NCBI RefSeq assembly: GCF_016841685.1
Contig: NZ_JAENYR010000012.1
Location: 1 to 64,000, forward strand
Source of the DNA: Thiohalomonas denitrificans
Lineage (GTDB): Bacteria; Pseudomonadota; Gammaproteobacteria; Thiohalomonadales; Thiohalomonadaceae
DNA length: 64,000 nucleotides
Reading direction: 5' to 3'
Positions within the stretch are counted from its first letter, which is position 1. Every line of letters begins with the position of its first letter. The notes beneath the pieces are model-generated. The model ran no database searches. It saw only the letters and a list, made by a program, of their open reading frames with translations, and was not told where the DNA came from. Made by a program: the position numbers and the translations under genes. Positions 46,500 through 55,357 of the stretch are shown here, one piece after another.

Positions 46500-47201
46500 T
46501 CAGAATTCATAGGCCAGACCGAGCCCCAGCCCCTCCTGGGCGATATCCCACTGGAAATTGCCTTCGTCAAAGTCCGTATCCAGGTAGCGGTAGGCGATGC
46601 GTCCCGACCAGCTGTCGCTGAACCGGTAGCCTACGCCGGCTTGGGCCAGCCAGGTCAGGTCCGAGTCGCCCCCTCCCACATCGGCGCGCAGAATGCCTTG
46701 CCATCGATGGCTGAGTGCCGGTGTATAGCGGGCTCCGATAATGGCGTCGGTCCAATCCTTGTCAGAACTCCGTTCTCCACCGATCGGGATGTCGAGCTCG
46801 CCATCCAGTTGTTGGTAGCGGGCGCCGAAATAGCCAACCAGGTCGGATTGAAAGGCATAGAGTGCGCCGGCTTCAGCAATGGTCTGATCGAAAGTGACCT
46901 CGACGTTGCCGATGGGAGTCTCTTCCTCATTGGAAAGGCTCGCAAACCAGATATCACCGAAAAAACCCCACTTCTTCATCGCCTCGAAGCGCAGGGCGGC
47001 GGCGGTGTCCACGAAATCCACAACATCGCCGAAATCGGCGCTCACATCCGCCTCACGGTCTCCCACGGTGACTTTTCCGTCGATGCTGGTGCCCCACGCA
47101 TAAGGGGCGATAACGTACTTCCACCCGGTTTGATCGACGTCCTGCGCCAACGCACCCCCTGAAATCAGGAGCCCGGCCACCGACGTTGCGGCAATGCGCA
47201 T
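46500..47201 (-). CDS. Outer-membrane beta-barrel protein
   Basis: 233 residues. Signal peptide MRIAATSVAGLLISGGALAQ followed by alternating strands rich in aromatics and glycine (YVIAPYAWGTSIDG, YFGARYQQLDGEL, GYRFSDSWSGRIAYRYL), ending in the aromatic C-terminal residue F (LGLGLAYEF), the barrel-assembly signature. ATG at 47201, preceded by AAAAGGA, is preferred to a GTG at 47225. No named function; possibly a porin-like or structural protein. Confidence 0.8.
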   Translation of the reverse strand: MRIAATSVAGLLISGGALAQDVDQTGWKYVIAPYAWGTSIDGKVTVGDREADVSADFGDVVDFVDTAAALRFEAMKKWGFFGDIWFASLSNEEETPIGNVEVTFDQTIAEAGALYAFQSDLVGYFGARYQQLDGELDIPIGGERSSDKDWTDAIIGARYTPALSHRWQGILRADVGGGDSDLTWLAQAGVGYRFSDSWSGRIAYRYLDTDFDEGNFQWDIAQEGLGLGLAYEF

Positions 47202-47417
47202 GAAATCCTTTTCTCTGCTCATCACGTCTGCATCTCCTGTGTCGCTCGTGCTTGTTCAAGCGGAAGGCTAGGCGAGGCCAAGCCACTTCGCCATAAACTG
47301 GCGGCCTGCGCAGCATCCCGCCACCGTACGATATCGGCCGGGCAACCCGAAGATCGGCTAAAGGTTGATGGAGACGCTCTCATCCCGCAGACCGTACAAG
47401 CGCCCGAGGATAAAGGC

Positions 47418-47807
47418 ATGGATGAAATCTTCAGTCGATTCTGGGAGAACCTGGCGGATCGGATCCACGGGCCGCTCACCTTTCGGTTGATACTCCAGCC
47501 GATCATGGCTCTCTCCTTCGCCATTCGTGACGGTTATCGGGATGCGCGGGCCAGACGCCCGCCCTATTTCTGGGCGGTATTCACCGATCCCGGCCATCGA
47601 CGTAGTCTGCTCGCTGAGGGTTGGAAGGCAGTGGCGCGGGTCTACGTCTTTGCGCTGATTATCGACGGGGTCTATCAGGTCATCGTGTTTCGCTGGTTCT
47701 ATCCGATCGAGGCCCTTGTGGTGGCATTCCTTCTCGCATTTGTTCCCTACCTTCTAATTCGCGGCCCCGTCAACCGTAGTTTGCGTCGGTACGTGAGGGA
47801 ACGTTGA
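47418..47807 (+). CDS. Small hypothetical membrane protein
   Basis: 129 residues, not recognised. Amphipathic N-terminus (DEIFSRFWENLADRIHGP), an Arg-rich middle (RDGYRDARARRPPYF), and two hydrophobic segments (VYVFALIIDGVYQVIVF and ALVVAFLLAFVPYLLI) before a basic tail. It starts 36 bases ahead of the DUF2254 gene and is likely in the same operon. Divergent from the beta-barrel gene, so the 217 bases between them must hold two promoters. Confidence 0.7.
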   Translation: MDEIFSRFWENLADRIHGPLTFRLILQPIMALSFAIRDGYRDARARRPPYFWAVFTDPGHRRSLLAEGWKAVARVYVFALIIDGVYQVIVFRWFYPIEALVVAFLLAFVPYLLIRGPVNRSLRRYVRER

Positions 47808-47843
47808 GCCGGCATAACTTGGCCTAGGCTGTCGATCAACGCA

Positions 47844-49184
47844 ATGAGGGAAACTGGCATGATTTCCATTTACCGTGCGATTATCGCCCGCCTGGGGGTC
47901 CCCAAGTTTCATCGGGAGCACACCCGAAGCCCGCGGCTGGGGCTGATCACCTGGGTCTACATCGGCAGCGCCATTGCACTGGGGTATGCCGCGCCCCAGT
48001 TCAATCAATGGTTCTTCCCCTGGCTGGTATCGCCGCTGGACAAATCCAGTATCTCCACCATTCTGGCGACCATCGCCTCGGGCATGATCACCCTTACCGG
48101 CATCGTCTTTTCCCTGGTTTTCGTCATTGTCCAGTTTGGCAGCAGTACCTACTCGCCGCGAATCACCCGCGTATTCGCCCACGTCCGCAGCCTGCGCCAC
48201 TCGCTGGGGATCTTCACGGGTACATTCATCTATTGCCTGATGGCGCTTAGGACCCTGGGGCTGGAGAGGGGCGAAATCGTGAGCGCCTTCACCGTATGGC
48301 TGGCGTTCGCCTGGCTGCTGGCTTCCGTGGTGATTCTGGCGAATTTGGTTCGGGTGTTTACGACACTCACTATCGGCAATGTGCTGTTCGCCTTGAGCAC
48401 GGCCGGACGCTTCAGTATCGCCCGGCTGTACACACCCTTGACGGCGGGTAACACCAACCGGGCCAGCGGCGGGGAAGGGCAGACACTGCCGGAGCTGCCC
48501 ATTGCCCAGACTGTACTGTACAAAGGCGCACCGGGCTACGTCATCCGCTATGACACGCGGCGGCTCATGGAGTTGGCCAGACCCGCCGGCCAGGTGATCC
48601 ATCTTCCCTATGCGGTGGGCGACGCCCTGCGTGACGGCGAAGCGGTGGCCCAGATACGCGGAGGCGAAACCGAGATTCCTGAGCCGAAAATCTACTCGGC
48701 TATCATCCTAGGGCGCGAACGCGCTTTCCGGGACGATCCCCGATACGCCCTGCGGCTCCTTGTCGACATGGCGATTCGCGCGCTGTCGCCGGCAATCAAC
48801 GATCCCACGACGGCAGTGCAGGCACTCGACCATATCGAGCTTCTGTTGCACCGGCTCGGCAACTCGGATCTGGATATCGGGACGGTACGGGACCGTGAGG
48901 GCAGGGTCAGGGTGGTCTATGCCGCTCCCGGTTGGGAGGTCCTGCTACGGTTGGGGCTTTCGGAGATCATGCAGTACGGTGCCACATCGCTCCAGGTCCA
49001 GAGGCGTCTCGCGGCACTGCTGCAGTTCCTGTCGCGTGCTGTCCCGCCCGATAGGGCAGCGGTGGTCGAGCAGTTCGCCAAAGAGCGGGAGGTCTTTATT
49101 TCCAGCGCCTGGGAAGACGACACGCTCCGGCAGTGGGCCGAAACGCCTGACCACAGCGGACTGGGAGGAGGCGGGGATATCTAA
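47844..49184 (+). CDS. DUF2254 family membrane protein
   Basis: 446 residues. Four hydrophobic segments in the first 180 residues (LITWVYIGSAIALGYA, TLTGIVFSLVFVIVQFG, GIFTGTFIYCLMALR, AWLLASVVILANLV) precede a long soluble tail with SARVY-type pieces, including VRDREGRVRVVYAAPGW and the DUF2254 segment ALRLLVDMAIRALSPAIND. Role unknown. The alternative ATG five codons in (47859) gives MISIYRAIIAR. Confidence 0.85.
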   Translation: MRETGMISIYRAIIARLGVPKFHREHTRSPRLGLITWVYIGSAIALGYAAPQFNQWFFPWLVSPLDKSSISTILATIASGMITLTGIVFSLVFVIVQFGSSTYSPRITRVFAHVRSLRHSLGIFTGTFIYCLMALRTLGLERGEIVSAFTVWLAFAWLLASVVILANLVRVFTTLTIGNVLFALSTAGRFSIARLYTPLTAGNTNRASGGEGQTLPELPIAQTVLYKGAPGYVIRYDTRRLMELARPAGQVIHLPYAVGDALRDGEAVAQIRGGETEIPEPKIYSAIILGRERAFRDDPRYALRLLVDMAIRALSPAINDPTTAVQALDHIELLLHRLGNSDLDIGTVRDREGRVRVVYAAPGWEVLLRLGLSEIMQYGATSLQVQRRLAALLQFLSRAVPPDRAAVVEQFAKEREVFISSAWEDDTLRQWAETPDHSGLGGGGDI

Positions 49185-49210
49185 GGATGATCTTCAGACT
49201 CCTATCCGAG

Positions 49211-49236
49211 TGGGAGCGGCTTCCAGCCGCGAAGCC
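49211..49236. repeat. REP-like GGAGCGGC palindrome
   Basis: GGGAGCGGCTTCCAGCCGCGA matches the Pseudomonas-type REP pattern (GGAGCGGC, short loop, GCCGCGA). Related copies: loop of the large inverted repeat near 25780, and 51648-51701. Confidence 0.65.
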
Positions 49237-49330
49237 GTTTTTTCGGAGGTCGTTTGCGGCAGGGATGCCGCACCTACTGAAATCGGGAGTGACTGCTCGC
49301 CGGGGTGATAACGCCCCGTCCCAGGATACT

Positions 49331-49407
49331 CGTCATCCCCGCGTAGGCGGGGATCCATTTTGATCCATGCTTCTGTTCTGTGGATTCCCGCCTTCGCGGG
49401 AATGACG
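49331..49407. repeat. dRS3-like palindrome pair
   Basis: CGTCATCCCCGCGTAGGCGG and, 50 bases on, GATTCCCGCCTTCGCGGGAA with TGAC at the end. Each half is a small palindrome and the outer GTCATCCCC/GGGAATGAC arms also pair. A second copy is at 57071-57135. This is a widespread bacterial spacer repeat. The remaining 309-base gap between DUF2254 and the periplasmic protein has nothing else supported. Confidence 0.8.
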
Positions 49408-49493
49408 GGGGGGTGAATAGTTACTTTGGAGCAGCTGTTTCGTTCGACGGAGAGAGGGCGGGGAACCGCCCCCCCCTCCGATTCGATGGAACC

Positions 49494-50057
49494 TTAAGAC
49501 CGCTCTTTCACCGAGGTCGCGACTGCTTCGGTGTAGGTCACCAGGATCTGGTCGCCTTCGTTGAGTTTGTCCAGGTCTACCTCCTCGGGGGCATTGAGTA
49601 TCCGGGTATTGCCGCGCGGTCCCGTAACGGTGACCTCTCGCTTGTCCTTGTCGATCTTGTCGACCGTGGCGGCCATCTGAAGCGTCGCCGCCTCAACCAC
49701 CCGGGGTTTCTCGCCGGAAGGGGCCACTTCGGTGAACTGGGCAAACTCGGCCGGCGGAGCCGGCTCGTTACTAAGGCGAAGGGAGACCGAACCCAGGTAC
49801 TCGATTTCAATCTCATCGCCCTTTTCGATTTGATCGAAGTTCTGCACCTCTTCGCTCACCTTCAGATCGAACGTGCGCCCCTCCGGCCCCTTGAGGGTCA
49901 GACGGCGTTTGTCCTTGTCGATATCCTCCACGGTGGCCACCGTTTCGGATACGGACACCAGAATCGGCTTGGTCGGCTGCTCGGCGGTCTGTGCCTGCGA
50001 AGCGAACGCGAAAGCCATAGCCAGCAGCGCAGCCGGAATGATGCTGAATCCTTTCAT
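49494..50057 (-). CDS. Periplasmic duplicated-domain protein
   Basis: 187 residues. Signal peptide KGFSIIPAALLAMAFAFASQ followed by two homologous ~65-residue repeats. The first has VATVEDIDKDKRRLTLKGPEG and the second has AATVDKIDKDKREVTVTGP (quoted in part), each ending in an LGSVSL/TEAVAT-type strand after a KGDEIEIEY or EGDQILVTY segment. Such repeats resemble small OB-like or beta-barrel domains. It is exported; role unknown. A degraded relative lies at 55022-55247. Divergent from the sulfatase-maturase gene. Confidence 0.8.
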   Translation of the reverse strand: MKGFSIIPAALLAMAFAFASQAQTAEQPTKPILVSVSETVATVEDIDKDKRRLTLKGPEGRTFDLKVSEEVQNFDQIEKGDEIEIEYLGSVSLRLSNEPAPPAEFAQFTEVAPSGEKPRVVEAATLQMAATVDKIDKDKREVTVTGPRGNTRILNAPEEVDLDKLNEGDQILVTYTEAVATSVKERS

Positions 50058-50263
50058 TGCGATCTCCTTCCCTAGAGTAAAGATTACTCATCCCGGGCTT
50101 CGGGATAGACCAGAATATAGCCTATTTGTTGGCTCCTCTACATTGGCCAAGCGAGTTTCAGAATGCCGCCCGACCTCTTTATGGGAATGTGCCCTATGCT
50201 CAAAGTGCCGGCGGGCATAAGTCGGCACCGCTTACTTGAATGGGCCAATGGAATGAGAGGCGA

Positions 50264-51613
50264 ATGATGCAAACCCGTGAACACACGCTGCACTTCCGTT
50301 CGCCGGGTTCGGCCGGCCGGCAACCCGCTGCTTTTCCGGAGCCGCCGAAGGTTTGGCCGCGCGATGCCCCCTCCAATTTCCATGTGCTCGCCAAACCGAC
50401 CGGCGCGGTTTGCAACCTCGATTGCAAGTACTGTTTCTTTCTCTCGAAAGAGAGCCTCTATCCCGGCAGCCGCTTTCGAATGCGTGACGAAGTGATGGAG
50501 GCGTATGTCAAACAGCTGATTGAGTCGCAGGAGAGTTCGCACGTTACTATCGCTTGGCAGGGGGGAGAGCCGACCCTGATGGGGCTGGACTTCTTTCGGC
50601 GGGCAATGGCGCTTGTGGAAAAGTACACCCGGTCCGGCAAGACCTTCGAGCACACCATTCAGACCAACGGTACGCTGCTCAACGACGCCTGGTGTGAATT
50701 CCTGCGGGAGAACAACTTTCTTGTCGGACTGTCGATGGATGGGCCGAGAGAGCTACACGACGCCTACCGGGTGGACAAGCACAACCGTCCCACGTTCGAC
50801 AAGGTGATGCGGGCGACCCGTCTGATGAAACGGCACGGGGTCGAATTCAACATTCTGTGCACCGTCCACGCCGGCAATGTGATGCGACCTCTGAGGGTCT
50901 ATCGATTCTTCCGCGAGGAGTTGAAAGCGCGTTTTATTCAATTCATCCCCATCGTCGAGCGGGTCACGCCCGAATTGCGTGACGCCGCTAACGAAGGGTG
51001 GGGCGATCGCAAGCACGCAAGGCCGTTCTATAGCCAACAGGGCGACATTGTCACCGAGCGCTCCGTCAGGCCCGAACAGTGGGGGCGGTTTCTTAACACC
51101 ATTTTCGATGAGTGGGTGAAGCGGGACGTCGGGCGGGTTTATCTCCAAATTTTCGAGTCGGCCCTTGCTTCCTGGGTCGGGCTGCAGCCCTCCATGTGCA
51201 TCTTCGCCGAGACTTGTGGTGACGCTGTGGCACTGGAGCACAACGGGGATCTCTATTCCTGCGACCACTACGTGGAGCCCGAGTATCGCCTCGGCAACAT
51301 TACCGAAAAACACATGGTGGAGCTGATGTCATCCACGCAACAGCGGTCGTTCGGAGCCGCCAAGCGGGATACGCTCCCCCGTTACTGCCGGGAGTGCGAG
51401 GTGCGGTTTGCCTGCCACGGGGAGTGCCCCCGCAATCGTTTTGCGACTACACCGGATGGCGAGCCGGGGCTCAACTATCTATGCGCCGGCTACAAGCGTT
51501 TCTTCAAGCACATCGATCGGCCGATGCGGATCATGACGAACCTGCTCCGCCAACAGCGTAGCCCGGCGGAGGTGATGCGAATGCTCAAGCGGGAGCAGCG
51601 CGTCGGCAAATAG
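50264..51613 (+). CDS. Radical SAM anaerobic sulfatase-maturating enzyme
   Basis: 449 residues. The radical SAM cluster motif is C50-NLD-C54-KY-C57, followed by AWQGGEPTLMG and QTNGTLL. The C-terminal SPASM part carries the auxiliary-cluster cysteines (MCIFAETCGDAVALE, YSCDHYVEP, CRECEVRFACHGECPRNRF), the layout of anSME enzymes. These oxidise the Cys or Ser in C/S-x-A/P-x-R of nascent sulfatases to formylglycine without oxygen. The nearby sulfatases at 51850, 57390 and 59922 have cysteines in this motif. ATG at 50264 follows GAGAGGCG; 50240 is an alternative. Confidence 0.92.
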   Translation: MMQTREHTLHFRSPGSAGRQPAAFPEPPKVWPRDAPSNFHVLAKPTGAVCNLDCKYCFFLSKESLYPGSRFRMRDEVMEAYVKQLIESQESSHVTIAWQGGEPTLMGLDFFRRAMALVEKYTRSGKTFEHTIQTNGTLLNDAWCEFLRENNFLVGLSMDGPRELHDAYRVDKHNRPTFDKVMRATRLMKRHGVEFNILCTVHAGNVMRPLRVYRFFREELKARFIQFIPIVERVTPELRDAANEGWGDRKHARPFYSQQGDIVTERSVRPEQWGRFLNTIFDEWVKRDVGRVYLQIFESALASWVGLQPSMCIFAETCGDAVALEHNGDLYSCDHYVEPEYRLGNITEKHMVELMSSTQQRSFGAAKRDTLPRYCRECEVRFACHGECPRNRFATTPDGEPGLNYLCAGYKRFFKHIDRPMRIMTNLLRQQRSPAEVMRMLKREQRVGK

Positions 51614-51647
51614 ATGATGCGGACGCGGTTTCATCGTACGGCTCACA

Positions 51648-51701
51648 CAGGAGCGGCGGAGAGCCGCGATAAATGCGATCCACGGCTCCCGCCGCACCGA
51701 T
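51648..51701. repeat. REP-like palindrome between maturase and sulfatase
   Basis: CAGGAGCGGCGGAGAGCCGCGA is followed by an inverse GGCTCCCGCCGC 30 bases on. It lies in the 236-base gap between the maturase stop and the sulfatase start, which otherwise shows no supported feature. Confidence 0.6.
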
Positions 51702-51849
51702 ACGGTCTGCGTATCGTCGGCAACGGATTCGTAGTGGAGGAAAACCCTTTCGGAATACATCTTCAGGTCTTGCATGATCGGAACCTGGGACTAGCGTAAA
51801 GGGAAAGACGGGCGACCGCCGGAGTGTGGCTTATCGAGGAGGAGATCAC

Positions 51850-53328
51850 GTGGAAAAGGCAGGGAAGCCGAACATTTTGGTCATCTGGGGCGATGATATC
51901 GGCCTGTGGAACATCAGCTACCACAACCGTGGCATGATGGGCTATCGCACGCCGAACATTGATCGCATCGGCCACGAGGGCGCGGCGTTTACGGACTACT
52001 ACGGACAGCAAAGTTGCACCGCGGGACGGGCCACTTTCATTACCGGACAAAATCCCTTTCGAACCGGCTTGACCAAGGTGGGCATGCCCGGCGCGGACGT
52101 GGGGCTGCGGGGCGAGGACCCGACCATCGCCGAACTGCTCAAGCCGCTGGGGTATGCCACGGGTCAGTTCGGCAAGAATCACCTCGGCGACAGGGACGAG
52201 TTTCTGCCCAGCAATCACGGCTTCGACGAATTCTTCGGCAACCTCTACCACTTGAACGCCGAAGAGGAACCGGAACATCCCGACTACCCGAAGGACGCGG
52301 CATTCAGGCAGCGTTTCGGGCCGCGTGGCGTCATCCACAGTTTCGCCGACGGACGGATCGAGGACACGGGGCCGCTGACGCGGGAGCGGATGGAGACCAT
52401 CGATGACGAGGTAACGGCGAAGACCCTCGACTTCATCGATCGGACGCAGGGGGAAGGGAAGCCCTTTTTCATCTGGTGGAATGCCACCAAGATGCACTTC
52501 CGAACCCACATCAAGCCGGAGAGCCGAGGCGTGAGCGGCCAAGGCCCCTACAACGATGGAATGGTCGAGCACGACGGCCATGTCGGGACCCTGCTGGACA
52601 AGCTCGATGAGCTGGGCATCGCCGACAATACCATCGTGTTGTATTCCACGGACAACGGTCCGCATTACAACACCTGGCCTGATGCCGCCATCACGCCCTT
52701 TCGCAGTGAGAAGAACACCAACTGGGAGGGGGCGTTCCGGGTGCCGGCCTTCGTCCGCTGGCCGAGCCAAATTGCCGCCGGAACCGTGCTGAATGGCATC
52801 GTCTCCCACCAGGAGTGGTTGCCCACTTTCCTTACCGCGGCGGGCGAGGGCGAGGTCGTGGAGAAACTCAAGCAGGGGCACGAGGCTAACGGCAAGCACT
52901 TCAAGGCCTATCTCGACGGTTACGATTTGCGCCCTTACCTCGCGGGCGACGCTGACGAAAGCCCACGCCGTTCGTTTTTCTACGTCAACGACGACGGCCA
53001 GCTGGTGGCCCTGCGGTACGGCGACTGGAAGGTGGTCTTCATGGAGCAGCGCGCGAAGACCCTCGCCTGCTGGAGCGAACCCTTTGTGCCGCTGCGCGTT
53101 CCGAAGATCTTCAATCTTCGCCGCGATCCCTTCGAGCGGGCGGACGAGAACTCCAACACCTACTGGGATTGGGTGCTTGATCACGCCTTCATTCTCGTCC
53201 CCGCGCAGGCGTTCGTGGCCGAACAAGTACAGTCTCTCATGGACTTCCCGCCCCGGCAGAAACCGGCGGCGTTCAACCTGGATCGCGTGCTGGAGCAGTT
53301 ACAGCACGGCGCAATCACATCGCACTGA
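51850..53328 (+). CDS. Cys-type sulfatase adjacent to its maturase
   Basis: 492 residues. The sulfatase alkaline-phosphatase-like fold begins KPNILVIWGDDIGLWN (metal-binding Asp pair). The active-site motif is C56-T-A-G-R60, where alanine takes the usual proline position, a form that anSMEs accept. FGKNHLGD and STDNGPHYN follow as metal and substrate motifs. No signal peptide is evident, so the protein is probably cytoplasmic. GTG at 51850, with GAGGAGGAG upstream, is preferred to an in-frame start at 51826. Substrate unknown. Confidence 0.92.
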   Translation: MEKAGKPNILVIWGDDIGLWNISYHNRGMMGYRTPNIDRIGHEGAAFTDYYGQQSCTAGRATFITGQNPFRTGLTKVGMPGADVGLRGEDPTIAELLKPLGYATGQFGKNHLGDRDEFLPSNHGFDEFFGNLYHLNAEEEPEHPDYPKDAAFRQRFGPRGVIHSFADGRIEDTGPLTRERMETIDDEVTAKTLDFIDRTQGEGKPFFIWWNATKMHFRTHIKPESRGVSGQGPYNDGMVEHDGHVGTLLDKLDELGIADNTIVLYSTDNGPHYNTWPDAAITPFRSEKNTNWEGAFRVPAFVRWPSQIAAGTVLNGIVSHQEWLPTFLTAAGEGEVVEKLKQGHEANGKHFKAYLDGYDLRPYLAGDADESPRRSFFYVNDDGQLVALRYGDWKVVFMEQRAKTLACWSEPFVPLRVPKIFNLRRDPFERADENSNTYWDWVLDHAFILVPAQAFVAEQVQSLMDFPPRQKPAAFNLDRVLEQLQHGAITSH

Positions 53329-53360
53329 GTGGTTGTTCCGCACACAAGGAGGAGTGGGAA

Positions 53361-53948
53361 ATGGCAGAGAAGATACATACCGAAACCGCGGACCGTCTGA
53401 ATCTGGCGGGCCTCGACGAGTTGCAGCGCCATTCGGGCTGGTTCTTGGGACTCGGGATCGCCCTGATGATCCTCGGCTTCATCGCCGCCGGCTCGGCGAT
53501 CTTCACCACGGTGGCATCGCTGTATCTGTTCGGCTGGCTACTGGTCATCGGTGGGGTGATGGAGATCGCCTACGGCGTTTGGCGCAAGACCTGGAGCGGC
53601 TTTTTTATCGACCTCCTCGTCGGGGTGCTCTACGCCGTGGTGGGTTTCATGATCATAGCCAATCCGGCGGCCACGGCGGTTGCCTTGACGCTGCTCATCG
53701 CGATGTTCCTGATCGTGGTGGGTATCTTCCGCATTGTCGCGGCGCTATCGGCCCGCTATCCGAACTGGGGCTGGCTGGCGCTGCACGGTGTGGTGTCGCT
53801 CGCGCTCGGCATTCTCATCTGGCAGGGTTGGCCGGAGAGCGGGCTGTGGGTGATTGGTCTGTTTATCGGTATCGAGCTCATCTTCAACGGCGCCGCCCTT
53901 ATGATGCTGGGCATCGCGGCCAAGCGACTGCAGACCTTTACCCCGTAG
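53361..53948 (+). CDS. HdeD family membrane protein
   Basis: 195 residues with six hydrophobic segments (GWFLGLGIALMILGFIAAGS, VASLYLFGWLLVIGGVMEI, LLVGVLYAVVGFMIIANP, LIAMFLIVVGIFRIVAAL and two more), the DUF308/HdeD pattern. HdeD in E. coli contributes to acid resistance. It starts 32 bases after the sulfatase, so likely in its operon. The phosphoesterase at 43935 carries a related domain. Confidence 0.88.
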   Translation: MAEKIHTETADRLNLAGLDELQRHSGWFLGLGIALMILGFIAAGSAIFTTVASLYLFGWLLVIGGVMEIAYGVWRKTWSGFFIDLLVGVLYAVVGFMIIANPAATAVALTLLIAMFLIVVGIFRIVAALSARYPNWGWLALHGVVSLALGILIWQGWPESGLWVIGLFIGIELIFNGAALMMLGIAAKRLQTFTP

Positions 53949-53949
53949 G

Positions 53950-54305
53950 GTGATCGGCGCGGAGGCAATAGAGGTTCTCGTCGGCCGGCTGCGGCTGGCC
54001 GCTGAGGCCGCCAGCGTGCTGATCATCGGGGTCGGTGTGGTCATTACCGTTTGGAACGGCGTAAGAACGCGCTCGAAACCGGGCGTGACGTCTAGCAGAT
54101 GCCCCGCCTGCGGCTGCGGCACTTGCTTGTCCTGGCTTGGAGTTTCAGTTGGCCCCGAACATCCTGACCACTCCGAAGGCACCGAGCTGACAAGAATTCG
54201 GGAAACTCGGGCGGTCAGGCTACAAGGACGTTCCTCAATTTTTTCCTCTTAAAGGAGCAGGAAGCGATCAAGAGGGAGAGGAAGGCCGCTTCCTCAACGG
54301 AGTAG
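53950..54305 (+). pseudogene. Frameshifted DUF1622 membrane-protein gene
   Basis: The first frame (from GTG 53950) begins with AASVLIIGVGVVITVWNGVR, a DUF1622-like helix. Continuing in other frames, the DUF1622 pieces LETGRDV, LEFQLAPNILTT and RTFLNFFLLKEQEAIKRE can be read in order to the TAG at 54303-54305, interrupted by stops. At least two to three frameshifts are needed. DUF1622 proteins are commonly associated with DUF202/YidH genes; the intact YidH-like gene follows immediately. Not expected to make a functional protein. Confidence 0.75.
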
Positions 54306-54307
54306 CC

Positions 54308-54736
54308 ATGGAAAGGCAGACGCAGAAGCCGGGCGACAGCAGACGGGCGTTGGCCGAGGAGCGCACCGAACTGGCCCTGCGGCGCACGATCTTCGCCGCC
54401 GACCGTACACTGCTCGCCTGGGTACGTACCTCGCTGGCGTTGATGACGTTCGGCTTCAGCATCTACAAATTCTTCCAGTATCTCGAAGAGTCCGGCGCCG
54501 TCTCGACCGGTTGGCAGCCCACCGGGCCGCGCCGGTTTGGAATGATCCTGGTAACGGTTTCGACCGTGCTGCTGGTGTGGCAGACCTGGCAGTATTATCA
54601 ACTCCTGAAAAGGCTTAGCAGGCAGCAGGGAAAAAAGCGGGTTCCCATGACACCCACGCTGGTCGCTGGCGGCGCGGTCATCCTGCTCGGTTGTGCCACC
54701 TTTGCTAGTATTTTTTTCGGTATACGGCTTTTCTAA
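54308..54736 (+). CDS. DUF202/YidH-like membrane protein
   Basis: 142 residues. The motif AADRTLLAWVRTSLALMTFG near residues 30-50 is typical of DUF202. Three hydrophobic segments: around residue 45 (the motif itself), MILVTVSTVLLVW, and LVAGGAVILLGCATFASIFF. It begins three bases after the broken DUF1622 gene and probably belonged to the same operon. Function unknown. Confidence 0.88.
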   Translation: MERQTQKPGDSRRALAEERTELALRRTIFAADRTLLAWVRTSLALMTFGFSIYKFFQYLEESGAVSTGWQPTGPRRFGMILVTVSTVLLVWQTWQYYQLLKRLSRQQGKKRVPMTPTLVAGGAVILLGCATFASIFFGIRLF

Positions 54737-54825
54737 ATCAGTGAGGTAATCTCCTGGCGTTGCCGGGGAGACTAACCAGTGTTGACCTATGCGTCAGTCG
54801 ACGTGTTGAACACGATAGGAGACTC

Positions 54826-54896
54826 TCGCCAAAGCGCAAAGGATGCCAAGAGATCGATGTCGTTGTCTTGGCGTTCTTCGCGTCTTGGCGCGATTC
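54826..54896. repeat. Palindromic spacer of the CTTGGCG family
   Basis: CTCTCGCCAAAGCGCAAAGG is followed by GTCTTGGCGTTCTTCGCGTC, imperfect inverse arms similar in wording to the perfect hairpin at 27955-28016. It lies in the 285-base gap between the DUF202 gene and the broken periplasmic gene. Confidence 0.55.
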
Positions 54897-55021
54897 AAAT
54901 ACTTCATGACAACTGTTGGCGTAGTGCTGGCGTTCGAGAAATGCCGGCTTCGCACCCAATCAGGCTCATCTAAAGGGAAAAAGGAGGGCGATTTCTCGCC
55001 CCTCTTCTCCAGGCCGGGGGC

Positions 55022-55247
55022 CTAAGACGATTTCCTCACCGAGGTAGCTATCGCTTCATCGAATGCCCCTCGGCCTTTTCGAGGATCAGGGTCCGCTTGT
55101 CCGCATTGGTGCTCTCCACCGTGGCGGACAGTTCAGTGACCGGCATGACGATCGGGCTCCCCTGTTGCGGAGCGAAACCCGGGGTGGTCAACGCGATGGC
55201 AAAGATCATCGCCGACAGTGGAGTAACAGTCTGTTGACTCCTTTCAT
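55022..55247 (-). pseudogene. Remnant of a paralogue of the duplicated-domain periplasmic protein
   Basis: On the minus strand a piece reading ELSATVESTNADKRTLILEK is followed out of frame by DEAIATSVRKSS and a stop. Compare the intact gene at 49494, which has ATVEDIDKDKRRLTLK and ends TEAVATSVKERS. The N-terminal signal region also needs a frameshift (MKGVNRLLL then MIFAIALTTPGFA). Most of the middle is deleted, so this is a broken copy. Confidence 0.8.
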
Positions 55248-55357
55248 ACGGATATAGGCTGCCTTCCCTGGCGCCGCATAACTGAGCCCGTGCTGGCGTG
55301 CCGCCAAATATAGGCGGAACAAACGTCCGGTCCCCTATCAGACATGCCATGGGCGCA

